The position numbers and the translations under genes are program-made. A stretch of 64,000 nucleotides of DNA, from positions 788,001 to 852,000 of the forward strand of contig NZ_CP096972.1 of the NCBI RefSeq assembly GCF_024758725.1. The letters run 5' to 3'. This document shows, one piece after another, positions 23,737 to 31,755 of the stretch. The stretch comes from Sphingomonas sp. SUN039. GTDB lineage: Bacteria > Pseudomonadota > Alphaproteobacteria > Sphingomonadales > Sphingomonadaceae. Within the stretch, counting starts at the first letter, position 1, and the number at the start of each line of letters is the position of its first letter. Under the pieces are notes generated by a model. The model was not told the DNA's origin. It was given only the letters and a program-made list of their open reading frames with translations, and searched no databases.

Positions 23737-24954
23737 GTGAAGTTCCGGATTGCTCCCTTTCTTGCCATCGTCGGCGCGTCGTTGCTCGCGGCGGCTGTCA
23801 TCGCCCAGATCGAGGGCGGCGACCGCGGTGTCGCGCCTATCGATTCGTCGGGCAGCTTCGAGGTATCGGGCATCGCCATCGACGTCCGCGCGAAGACTGC
23901 CGAAGCGGCCCGGCTCGGCGGCTGGCGAATCGCACAGCGCAAGGGCTGGCAGATGCTGTGGGCAAAGATGCACGGCGGCAGCGGTGGTGCGCCCGCGCTC
24001 GGCGATTCGGCGCTCGACGGTATTGTCGCCGGGATCGTGGTCGAGAGCGAGCAGATCGGCCCCAACCGCTATGTCGCGACCCTGGGCGTGCTGTTCGACC
24101 GCGCCCGCGCTGGGGCCATACTGGGCGTGACCGGCGAGGTCTCGCGCTCGGCGCCGATGCTGGTCGTGCCAGTGATGTGGTCGGGCGGCACTGCCTATAC
24201 CTTCGAGCAGCGCACCGAGTGGCAGAAGGCCTGGGCGCGCTTTCGCACCGGCAACAGTCCGATCGATTATGTCCGGCCGAGTGGTACCGGATCCGACCCC
24301 TTGCTGCTGAATTACGGCCAGACCCAGCGGCCGGGGCGGAACTGGTGGCGGATGATTCTCGACCAGTACGGCGCGGCGGATGTGCTGATCCCGACCGTCC
24401 GTTTGCAGTACAGCTATCCCGGCGGTCCGGTAACCGGCTTCTTCACCGCGCGGCACGGCCCGGGCAATAATGTCGTCCAGAGCTTTGCCCTGCGCGTCGA
24501 CAGCAGCGACAAGATACCGGCAATGCTCGATGAGGGCGTCAAGCGGATGGACGGCATTTATGCCGATGCGCTGGCGATGGGCATATTGCGTCCCGACCCA
24601 TCGCTGATCGAAACGCCGGTGATCGATCCGTCGCTGATCGAGAACGCGACCGAAGCCGTGTCCGAGGAGACGGTTGCCGACAACACCACCCAGGCTGTGC
24701 CCGAGCCGGCTACGACGGTCGCGACGATCAGCGTCCAGTTCGAGACGCCCGATGTCGGGTCGGTCAGCGGCACCGAATCGGCGGTGCGCGGGGTGCCGGG
24801 GGTCAGGTCGGCGACGACGACCAGCCTTGCGCTCGGTGGCACATCGGTAATGAGCGTGTCGTTTGCGGGCGATGCGGCGACGCTGAAACTGGCACTGGAG
24901 GCACGCGGATTCCGCGTCAGCGAAGGCGGCGGGGCGCTGCGTATCCGCCGGTGA
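23737..24954 (+). CDS. Exported DUF2066-type protein with C-terminal ferredoxin-like (HMA-like) domain
   Basis: A 405-residue protein from the GTG at 23737, preceded by an AAAAGG site. A signal or anchor helix covers residues 1-23. The central part ([32 protein letters not shown] and later [10 protein letters not shown]) resembles DUF2066 proteins. After a Ser/Thr/Glu-rich linker that repeats DPSLIE, the last ~75 residues ([18 protein letters not shown] to [12 protein letters not shown]) look like a small ferredoxin-fold domain without the CxxC metal site. Function unknown. It is coupled to the Hda-like gene by a four-base overlap. Confidence 0.7.
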   Translation: MKFRIAPFLAIVGASLLAAAVIAQIEGGDRGVAPIDSSGSFEVSGIAIDVRAKTAEAARLGGWRIAQRKGWQMLWAKMHGGSGGAPALGDSALDGIVAGIVVESEQIGPNRYVATLGVLFDRARAGAILGVTGEVSRSAPMLVVPVMWSGGTAYTFEQRTEWQKAWARFRTGNSPIDYVRPSGTGSDPLLLNYGQTQRPGRNWWRMILDQYGAADVLIPTVRLQYSYPGGPVTGFFTARHGPGNNVVQSFALRVDSSDKIPAMLDEGVKRMDGIYADALAMGILRPDPSLIETPVIDPSLIENATEAVSEETVADNTTQAVPEPATTVATISVQFETPDVGSVSGTESAVRGVPGVRSATTTSLALGGTSVMSVSFAGDAATLKLALEARGFRVSEGGGALRIRR

Positions 24955-25565
24955 GCAGCCAGCCCGCGCTGCCGCTCGACTGGCCGGTGGACGATGGCGA
25001 CAGCGAATTCATCGTAACCGAATCGAACCGGGTTGCGGTCGCCCACCTCGAACGGCCCGGCACATGGCCGGTCTTTGCAACCTTGCTGACCGGCCCGCGC
25101 AAATCGGGCCGCAGCCTGCTCGGACGGGTATTCGGGCGGCGCAGCGGGGGCAGGGTGATCGACGATGCCGACCGCACCGACGAACGCACGCTGTTTTCGG
25201 CGTGGAACGAAGCGCAGGCGACGCGCAAACCCTTGTTACTCGTTGCCGAACTGCCGCCCCCGGACTGGAAGATCGTGCTGCCCGATCTGGCATCACGCCT
25301 GTCCGCCACGCCGACCGTGACCCTCGGCCCGCCCGACGACGACCTGATCGGACGGTTGCTGGCCAAGCAACTGGAGCGCCGCGGCCTCGAACTCACCCTC
25401 GAAGTGCGCGCTTACCTCATTCCCCGTGCCCCGCGCAGTCATCACGGCGTCATCGCGCTCGCCGATGCGCTCGACACCGCGTCGCTGGCGCGGCGGCGCG
25501 CGGTGACGATTCCGCTCGCGCGCGAGGTTCTCGGGCCAATCGACGCCTCGTCCGAAGCGGGCTAG
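24951..25565 (+). CDS. DnaA-related Hda-like regulatory protein
   Basis: A 204-residue protein starting with GTG at 24951. It begins [11 protein letters not shown], which contains the QxxLPLxx-type sliding-clamp-binding motif found at the N-terminus of Hda. The following AAA-like fold has a poor P-loop (LTGPRKSGRSLLGRVF), a Walker B-like PLLLVAELPP, and the ending RRAVTIPLAREVL typical of Hda/HdaA. In alphaproteobacteria HdaA promotes ATP hydrolysis by DnaA at the replisome. It sits in an operon with the DUF2066-type gene and ppk1. Confidence 0.8.
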   Translation: MSSQPALPLDWPVDDGDSEFIVTESNRVAVAHLERPGTWPVFATLLTGPRKSGRSLLGRVFGRRSGGRVIDDADRTDERTLFSAWNEAQATRKPLLLVAELPPPDWKIVLPDLASRLSATPTVTLGPPDDDLIGRLLAKQLERRGLELTLEVRAYLIPRAPRSHHGVIALADALDTASLARRRAVTIPLAREVLGPIDASSEAG

Positions 25566-25574
25566 GGACGGGAT

Positions 25575-27683
25575 ATGTCGGAGAGTGAAAGTCGATATTT
25601 CAACCGCGAGCTGAGCTGGCTGGCGTTCAACCGCCGCGTGCTCGAGGAATCGACGAACCGCGCACACCCTCTGCTCGAACGGCTCCGATTCTTGTCGATT
25701 TCGGGCAACAACCTCGATGAATTTTTCATGGTCCGCGTCGCGGGACTGAAAGGACAGCAGCTGCAGGGCGTCGACGAGATGTCGGTCGACGGCATGACCG
25801 TCGCTCAACAACTGGCCGCGCTGGCCGCCGATGCCGACCTGCTCACGGATACGCAGCAGGATATCTGGCTCGACATCGCCATGGAACTGGCGGGTGCGGG
25901 CATATATGTGGTCGAGCCCGACGATGTCCCCGCAGCGTCGGCCGACTGGCTCGATACGCATTTCCGCGAGCAGATTTTCCCTGTCCTGACTCCGCAGGCG
26001 CTCGACCCCGCCCACCCGTTTCCGTTCATTCCCAATCTCGGGCTCAGTCTGATTTTCGACCTCAAGCGCCTTTCCGACGGAGAGGCGATCCGCGAACTGG
26101 TGATGATCCCGCCGACGGTCCCGCGTTTCGTCCGGCTGCCCGGCGAGAACGCCACCTATATTGCGATCGAGAGCCTGTTGCGCCGCTCCGCCGCGACGAT
26201 GTTCCCCGGCTACGAGGTCCGCGACACCGGCGTGTTCCGCATCATCCGCGACAGCGATCTGGAGATCGAGGAAGAGGCTGAAGACCTCGTCCGCTATTTC
26301 CGCACCGCGATCATGCGGCGACGACGCGGACGGGTGATCCGCCTCGATCTCGAAACCGGCATGAGTGCCGAACTCGAGGCGGTGCTCAAGGCCGAACTCG
26401 GCGGCGGCGATGCGCTGATCATCGAGAAAGAGGCGTTCCTCGGCATCGGCGCGCTCGAGGCGCTGGTCGACGAGGACCGGCCCGACCTGAAGTTCACGCC
26501 TTATTCGCCGCGCTTTCCCGAACGCATTCGCGATTACGACGGCGACTGTTTTGCGGCGATCCGCGCCAAGGACATTGTCATCCATCACCCGTATGAGACG
26601 TTCGACGTGGTGCTGGCGTTCCTCAGGCAAGCCGCCGCCGACCCCGATGTCGTCGCGATCAAGCAGACGCTGTATCGCGCGGGCAAGCAGCCGACCGTCA
26701 TCCGCGCGCTGTGCGACGCGGCGGAGGCGGGCAAATCGGTGACCGCCGTCGTCGAACTGAAGGCGCGTTTCGACGAGGAGCAGAATTTGCTGTGGGCGTC
26801 GCAACTCGAACGCTCGGGCGTGCAGGTCGTATATGGCTTCATCGACTGGAAAACCCACGCCAAGGTGTCGATGGTGGTCCGGCGCGAAGGCGGGCTGAAC
26901 CGCACCTACTGCCATTTCGGCACGGGCAATTACCACCCGATCACCGCGCGCATCTACACCGATTTGAGCTTCTTCACGGCGGACCCGCGCGCGGGGCGCG
27001 ATGCGGCGCAGATGTTCAACTATATCACGGGGTACGTCGAGCCGCGCGCACTGGAACTGCTGACCTTGTCGCCGAGCGGCCTGCGCTCGACCCTGACCGA
27101 CCTGATCGACGCGGAGATTGCCAATGCCCGTACCGGCACGCCGTCGGGCATCTGGGCCAAGATGAACTCGCTGGTCGATCCCAAGATTATCGACAAGCTG
27201 TACGAGGCGAGCGCGGCGGGCGTGCCGGTCGAGCTGATCGTGCGCGGTATCTGCTGCCTGCGCCCGGGCGTGCCCGGCCTGTCGGACAACATCCGCGTCA
27301 AATCGGTCGTCGGTCGCTTTCTGGAGCACAGCCGCATCTGGGCATTCGGCAATGGTAAGGCGCTGCCCAACGACCGGGCAAAGGTGTTCATTTCGTCCGC
27401 CGACTGGATGCCGCGCAATTTCGACCGGCGTGTCGAATATATGCTGCCCATCGAAACGCCAACGGTCCATGATCAGGTGCTCGATCAGGTGATGGTCGCC
27501 AATCTGATCGATACCGAGCAAAGCTGGGAATTACAGGCGGACGGATCGTATATCCGCGTCGAGCCGGGCGCCAAGCCGTTCAACTTGCACCGTTATTTCA
27601 TGACCAATCCCTCGCTGTCGGGGCGTGGCGCTGCACTCGACCAAGGCGACAGCGTGCCCACGCTGAGCCTCCGGCGACGCTGA
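25575..27683 (+). CDS. ppk1: Polyphosphate kinase 1
   Basis: A 702-residue enzyme, full length, which builds inorganic polyphosphate from ATP. It starts [19 protein letters not shown]. Family motifs are [62 protein letters not shown] with the autophosphorylated His, [10 protein letters not shown] and [12 protein letters not shown]. It follows the Hda-like gene by nine bases, and ppx starts immediately after its stop. The kinase and phosphatase in one operon would set polyphosphate levels together. Confidence 0.97.
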   Translation: MSESESRYFNRELSWLAFNRRVLEESTNRAHPLLERLRFLSISGNNLDEFFMVRVAGLKGQQLQGVDEMSVDGMTVAQQLAALAADADLLTDTQQDIWLDIAMELAGAGIYVVEPDDVPAASADWLDTHFREQIFPVLTPQALDPAHPFPFIPNLGLSLIFDLKRLSDGEAIRELVMIPPTVPRFVRLPGENATYIAIESLLRRSAATMFPGYEVRDTGVFRIIRDSDLEIEEEAEDLVRYFRTAIMRRRRGRVIRLDLETGMSAELEAVLKAELGGGDALIIEKEAFLGIGALEALVDEDRPDLKFTPYSPRFPERIRDYDGDCFAAIRAKDIVIHHPYETFDVVLAFLRQAAADPDVVAIKQTLYRAGKQPTVIRALCDAAEAGKSVTAVVELKARFDEEQNLLWASQLERSGVQVVYGFIDWKTHAKVSMVVRREGGLNRTYCHFGTGNYHPITARIYTDLSFFTADPRAGRDAAQMFNYITGYVEPRALELLTLSPSGLRSTLTDLIDAEIANARTGTPSGIWAKMNSLVDPKIIDKLYEASAAGVPVELIVRGICCLRPGVPGLSDNIRVKSVVGRFLEHSRIWAFGNGKALPNDRAKVFISSADWMPRNFDRRVEYMLPIETPTVHDQVLDQVMVANLIDTEQSWELQADGSYIRVEPGAKPFNLHRYFMTNPSLSGRGAALDQGDSVPTLSLRRR

Positions 27684-29132
27684 GTGACCGACAGCCAAGC
27701 CATCATCGACATCGGGTCGAACTCGGTCCGCCTCGTCGTCTATAACGGCCCCGCCCGTGCGCCGTCGGTGTTGTTCAACGAAAAGGTCTCGGCAGGGCTG
27801 GGCAAGGGGCTGGGCGACGGCGCGAAGCTCGATCCGCAAGCGGCGGCGCAGGCCTTGCGCGCGCTCAGCCGGTTCCGCGCGGTCGCGCAGGCGATGGGCG
27901 CGGGCGACATCCGCACTGTCGCCACCGCTGCCGTCCGCGACGCGAGCGACGGCAAGGCGTTCGTCAAACAGATCGAAGCGCTCGGCCTGCCGGTCGAACT
28001 GCTGTCGGGCGAGCAAGAGGGGCGCGCCTCGGGGTATGGCGTCATATCGGCGTTCCCCGAGGCGGATGGCATCGTCGGCGATCTGGGCGGCGGCAGCCTC
28101 GAATTGGTGCGCGTGCGCGGCGGCAAAGTGCACGAGACGGTGTCGCTCCCGCTTGGCGTGCTGCGGCTGGCGGGCCTCAAAAAGGGGCGCGGCGTCCTCG
28201 ACCGCCATGTCCGCAAGATGCTGGTCAAGGCGGGGTGGAAGGGCGTCGAGCGCGACTTGCCCTTCTGGCTGGTCGGCGGGTCGTGGCGCGCCCTTGCAAG
28301 ACTCCACATGCACCTGACCGATTACCCGCTGCCGGTGCTGCACGGCTATGCGATGCCGCCCGAGGCCGCGTCGCGGCTGAGCCGCGCGCTGGGGCGGATG
28401 GACCGCAAGCGGCTGAAGGGCATCGACGCCATTCCGACGGGCCGTATCGGCGCGCTGGGCGATGCGGCGGCACTGCTCGCGACCCTGACGCGGCTGCTCG
28501 GCTCGAAGGCACTGATCGTCTCGGCGTACGGCCTGCGCGAAGGGTTGCTCTACGAAGGGCTGACCGCGGAACAGCGCGCGACCGATCCGCTGATCGAGGC
28601 CGCGCATCAGGTCGGCAGCGCGCTCGGCCGCTTTCCCGAACATGGCGACCTGCTGAACCGCTGGATCGCGCCGTTGTTCGCGCATGAGGATGCGCGGTGC
28701 GCGCGGCTGCGCCATGTCGCGTGCCTGCTCGGCGATGTCGGCTGGATGGCGAACCCCGAACTGCGCGCGCAGCGCGGCCTCGACATCGCGCTCTATGGCA
28801 ACTGGATCGGCGTCGAGGCGCGCGGGCGAGCGATGATCGCACACGCGCTGTTCACGAGCTTCGGCGGCGGCAACACGCCCGCGCCGCTGGTCGCGCAACT
28901 GTCGTCGCCGGAGGATTGCGCGCAGGCCGCGATCTGGGGTCTGGCAATGCGGCTGGGCCAACGGCTCAGCGGCGGTGTGGCAGGGCCGCTGGAGGTGAGC
29001 CGTTTGACGCTCGACGACAAGGCGCTGACCCTGACCCTGCCCGAGGGGCAAGCGCTGCTCTACGGTGAAGCGGTCGAGCGGCGGCACAAGCAACTGGCAT
29101 CGGTGCTGGGGCGGACCGCAAAACTGGCTTGA
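27684..29132 (+). CDS. ppx: Exopolyphosphatase / pppGpp phosphohydrolase family protein
   Basis: A 482-residue protein with the ASKHA fold. It starts with GTG directly after the ppk1 stop: VTDSQAIIDIGSNSVRLVVY. Further signatures are IRTVATAAVRDASDG, LSGEQEGRASGYG and the second phosphate loop VGDLGGGSLELVRV, then an HD-like C-terminal helical domain. It degrades polyphosphate made by the upstream enzyme; some members also hydrolyse pppGpp, and sequence alone does not separate these. A 33-base dispersed repeat begins right after the stop codon. Confidence 0.94.
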   Translation: MTDSQAIIDIGSNSVRLVVYNGPARAPSVLFNEKVSAGLGKGLGDGAKLDPQAAAQALRALSRFRAVAQAMGAGDIRTVATAAVRDASDGKAFVKQIEALGLPVELLSGEQEGRASGYGVISAFPEADGIVGDLGGGSLELVRVRGGKVHETVSLPLGVLRLAGLKKGRGVLDRHVRKMLVKAGWKGVERDLPFWLVGGSWRALARLHMHLTDYPLPVLHGYAMPPEAASRLSRALGRMDRKRLKGIDAIPTGRIGALGDAAALLATLTRLLGSKALIVSAYGLREGLLYEGLTAEQRATDPLIEAAHQVGSALGRFPEHGDLLNRWIAPLFAHEDARCARLRHVACLLGDVGWMANPELRAQRGLDIALYGNWIGVEARGRAMIAHALFTSFGGGNTPAPLVAQLSSPEDCAQAAIWGLAMRLGQRLSGGVAGPLEVSRLTLDDKALTLTLPEGQALLYGEAVERRHKQLASVLGRTAKLA

Positions 29133-29165
29133 TTCCGCCAAAGGTCACAAAGGTCACACCTGAAA
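29133..29165. repeat. 33-base dispersed repeat, copy 1
   Basis: A 33-base sequence beginning TTCCGCCAAAGGTCACAAAG directly follows the ppx stop. A second copy lies at 60657-60689 downstream of proS, with a single mismatch. It contains GGTCACA twice, nine bases apart. The rest of the gap to 29336 shows no gene I can support. Confidence 0.75.
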
Positions 29166-29336
29166 CGTGGTGTGCGGCGGGGGGATGTTTCCGGCGGGAT
29201 GGGCGATCGACAGGTGGAAAGAGCAATACCAATTCTTGAACCTATATGGCACTTTCGCTATTGTTTGTCAAGATGTCATGGTCGCAGATTTTGCTGCAGT
29301 ATCGACATTGCAGGCTCTGCGAGCGATAGGCTGTAT

Positions 29337-29564
29337 ATGAATCAGCAACCCAAAACTCAGCCGCTCAGCCGCCCCGATGTTCGGTCAAGCTGGTTGATCG
29401 ACGATACGGCACTCGTGCTTAGCGCTGCTGATTTCAACTCGTTCGTGGCAGCCCTTGAAAGTTCATCAGCGCCCGGACCAAAGTTGCGCGCTCTAATGCG
29501 GCGCGTGCCGGGGTGGGCTGCCCGAAACCATGCTGCCGATGGCAGTGACTTGCAGATTTTGTAG
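29337..29564 (+). pseudogene. C-terminal remnant of a DUF1778/TacA-type antitoxin
   Basis: A 75-residue frame whose centre, DTALVLSAADFNSFVAALES followed by PGPKLRALMRRVPGW, matches the C-terminal toxin-binding pattern of DUF1778 antitoxins (a -LVLSxxxFxxFxxALxxPxxPxxKLxxLxxR pattern). The ribbon-helix-helix DNA-binding half that should precede it is absent; the first 24 residues are unrelated. No GNAT toxin gene follows, as would be normal. It is most likely a decayed antitoxin, though a short open frame with a start codon remains. It lies 47 bases upstream of the DUF262 gene. Confidence 0.45.
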
Positions 29565-29611
29565 CGGTGTGTTCAGACATGGCAGGCCGGTAGGCATGCA
29601 AGGACCGACGA

Positions 29612-30724
29612 ATGATCGAAGAAATCACTAGCGAAGCAATTACCGACGAGCTTCGTCAGGACGAATTTGAGCTAGCTCTTCAGGATGGTGTCGAGGATGA
29701 AACGCTGCTCGAAGACCCCGGAGCTATCAAATTTAGCATATCAAGCTATGGTGCAGACTATACAGTTGACAGCTTAGTCAAACGCATGCGTGGCGAGGCG
29801 TTCAAGATTCCAGATTTTCAACGTCAATTTGTATGGACATTTAAGCACGCATCAAAGTTTATAGAATCATTGCTCATGGGCCTACCCGTGCCAGGAATTT
29901 TTCTCTACAAGGAAGCTGAGACAAATGAGCATTTGGTCATAGACGGCCAACAGCGTTTGCGTACGTTGCAAGCTTTCTATGATGGAGTTTTAAGGGGTAA
30001 GGAGTTCAAATTACAAGGCGTGCGCGAGCCTTGGTTAAATAAGACTTACAAGACACTAGATCCTTCAGATGTACTTAAGCTTGACGACTCTATTGTTCAT
30101 GCAACCGTGTTCAAACAAGATAAACCTGAGGATGTTTTAGATAGCATCTATTTTGTTTTCGAACGAATTAATACTGGAGGCATTCGCCTATCTCCTCAGG
30201 AAATTCGTAATTGTATAAGTTTGGGGCCGTTTATCGAGCGAGTAAAAGCCCTTAATGGCTATCCTTCTTGGCGAGCTGTTTTTGGACCAATCAATAATCG
30301 GTCTAAAGATGAAGAACTGATAGTGCGGTTTGCAGCTTTGTACACCAAAGGTAATGCTTATGCTCGGCCGATGAATGGATTTCTTAACAAGTTTTCAGCC
30401 GCAATGAATAAAGTTGATAAGGCTGATTTAGATAAACTCGACGAAACCTTCCGATATACGATTGACAAAATTAACTCGGCTATTGGGCCGCGTGCCTTTC
30501 GTATTATCAGATCGCTAAATGCTGCCGCGTACGACTCTGTGATGGTCGGGCTCGCACGGCGTCTCGACAAAGGCAATCCGCCCGCCGATGAAGCGGTGAG
30601 TATGGCATACGACGGATTGATCGCTACGAACGATTTCAAGCAGGCCTGTGAACGTGCAACGGCTGATGAGGAAAACGTAAAAACACGTCTCAATCTCGCA
30701 ACAGCTGCTTTCGCAGCCCTGTAA
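29612..30724 (+). CDS. DUF262 domain protein (GmrS-like N-terminal nuclease/NTPase fold)
   Basis: A 370-residue protein with an AAGGA site seven bases before the ATG. An acidic N-terminal extension (1-40) precedes the DUF262 domain: KIPDFQRQFVW (66-75), SLLMGLPVPGIFLY (86-99), the signature VIDGQQRLRTLQAF (D111-R115) and FERINTGGIRLSPQEIRN (183-200). There is no DUF1524/HNH half, so it is not a full GmrSD-type enzyme. The gene is AT-richer than its neighbours and uses many A/T-ending codons, a sign of transfer. The HEPN gene begins at the next base after its stop, implying one functional unit. Likely a nucleic-acid-sensing or cutting component of a defence or toxin system (inference). Confidence 0.9.
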   Translation: MIEEITSEAITDELRQDEFELALQDGVEDETLLEDPGAIKFSISSYGADYTVDSLVKRMRGEAFKIPDFQRQFVWTFKHASKFIESLLMGLPVPGIFLYKEAETNEHLVIDGQQRLRTLQAFYDGVLRGKEFKLQGVREPWLNKTYKTLDPSDVLKLDDSIVHATVFKQDKPEDVLDSIYFVFERINTGGIRLSPQEIRNCISLGPFIERVKALNGYPSWRAVFGPINNRSKDEELIVRFAALYTKGNAYARPMNGFLNKFSAAMNKVDKADLDKLDETFRYTIDKINSAIGPRAFRIIRSLNAAAYDSVMVGLARRLDKGNPPADEAVSMAYDGLIATNDFKQACERATADEENVKTRLNLATAAFAAL

Positions 30725-31189
30725 ATGCGGCATGCGATAGACAGTCGTGAGCGGAAGCTAGACGACTTTTTTCTACGCGCAAAAAAGCAGTCGATTGATG
30801 ACGAAATAACTGCCGATCTGGCCAAGCTGGGCGCAGTTTTGGTTTGTGGATATGTTGAGCGTTGTGTTGAAGTGATCGTTCTTGAACGTTTATCAAATCG
30901 TGCACACGAGCGCGTCATTAGGTTTGTAAAAACTTTCTTCAAAAGGGGCACAAATTACGACTGCGAAACGATTTGTCAGCTTCTCTCTCGCTTTGACACT
31001 GATTGGGATGTTCGCATGAGGGTCGAGCTCGGCAGAAACGATCAATGGGTCACTTCGCTATCGTCACTCTACGCGCTTCGAAACTCTATAGCTCATGGAG
31101 GGGACCAGAATCGCGGTTTAGCCGGCGTGATGGCTCTGTACGATGACTGCAAGCTTATCGTCATGGCAATAGAAGACGCTACCCGCTGA
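30725..31189 (+). CDS. HEPN-fold protein (MAE_28990/MAE_18760-like), putative RNase
   Basis: A 154-residue, mostly helical protein. The C-terminal motif RNSIAHGG supplies R119-x4-H124, the R-x4-6-H signature of HEPN ribonucleases, and an upstream polar helix (VCGYVERCVEVIVLER, 40-55) fits the first HEPN helix. The length and layout recall the MAE_28990/MAE_18760 HEPN group. Low GC and codon use match the DUF262 gene, whose stop codon it abuts, so the two probably moved together. HEPN RNases commonly act as toxins or abortive-infection effectors; a DUF262 partner could be its sensor or its antidote (inference). Confidence 0.82.
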   Translation: MRHAIDSRERKLDDFFLRAKKQSIDDEITADLAKLGAVLVCGYVERCVEVIVLERLSNRAHERVIRFVKTFFKRGTNYDCETICQLLSRFDTDWDVRMRVELGRNDQWVTSLSSLYALRNSIAHGGDQNRGLAGVMALYDDCKLIVMAIEDATR

Positions 31190-31239
31190 GCTCCAGTCGC
31201 ATTGTCGGTAAGCCACATTAGAAGCAACATCTCTCACTT

Positions 31240-31515
31240 CTACCCGCAATCCACCCCCGTCACGAAATTCCGCCCGTCCACGCGCACGTTCAACCGATCC
31301 TGCCGATAGTCCATTGTCGCCATCGTGCCCGGGGCGAGCCAGCGGAGGGTGCGGGCGCGGCTGCGGTTCAGGAGGGCGGTGCCCAGGTCGGCGGTGCCGA
31401 GGGCGCCGACGAAGTTCTGGACGCGGGTGGCGTCGCAGGTTCCTTTGCCGGTGGTGGGGATGGTTTCGCAGGCGGTGAGGAGGGTTAGGGGGAGGAGGAG
31501 GGTGGTCTTGTGCAT
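31240..31515 (-). CDS. I78 family peptidase-inhibitor lipoprotein
   Basis: A 91-residue protein. The signal peptide ends in a proper lipobox, LTAC, with Cys16 as the lipidated residue. The mature part has the potato-inhibitor-like I78 pattern: TRVQNFVGALGTADLGTALL, RTLRWLAPGTMATMDYRQDR, and LNVRVDGRNFVTGVDCG at the end. Such small envelope proteins are thought to inhibit serine proteases. It is on the opposite strand and ends 50 bases after the HEPN gene, marking the right edge of the AT-rich island. Confidence 0.85.
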   Translation of the reverse strand: MHKTTLLLPLTLLTACETIPTTGKGTCDATRVQNFVGALGTADLGTALLNRSRARTLRWLAPGTMATMDYRQDRLNVRVDGRNFVTGVDCG

Positions 31516-31755
31516 GGGGAGACTTCCCTGAGATGAATTCTTCTTCGCCGAGCGTTAGCGAGGTGCTCTGCCGAGCGCCAGCGAGGTTCTTGTGGCAAAC
31601 GCCGTGTTCTCGCTAGCGCTCGAAGGGGCACCTCGCTGGCGCTCGGCGAAGGGTGACCCCAAACCGCTTGGCTGATCTTGTCGAAGCCCTGTCCTTCGAT
31701 CGTAACATTTCGACGAGAAGGGTAGCCCTTCGACAAGCTCAGGGAAGCGGTTTGT
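31516..31755. repeat. Intergenic repeat cluster between the I78 inhibitor gene and rnd
   Basis: This 240-base gap holds no gene. Inverted arms at 31543-31566 and 31628-31651 pair over 24 bases with two mismatches (core CTTCGCCGAGCG). Between them lies a further partial copy of the GAGCGCCAGCGAGG core. A separate sequence at 31726-31744, CCCTTCGACAAGCTCAGGG, is itself nearly palindromic at its ends and resembles a motif seen dispersed in many proteobacterial genomes (from memory, not checked). Confidence 0.65.

Noticed and set aside
29133-31239. Insertion sequence or prophage as carrier of the low-GC island
   Set aside because: No transposase, integrase, terminal inverted repeat or target duplication was seen.
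31516-31755. CRISPR-like array between the inhibitor gene and rnd
   Set aside because: The repeats are inverted, few and unevenly spaced, with no spacers of constant length and no cas genes.
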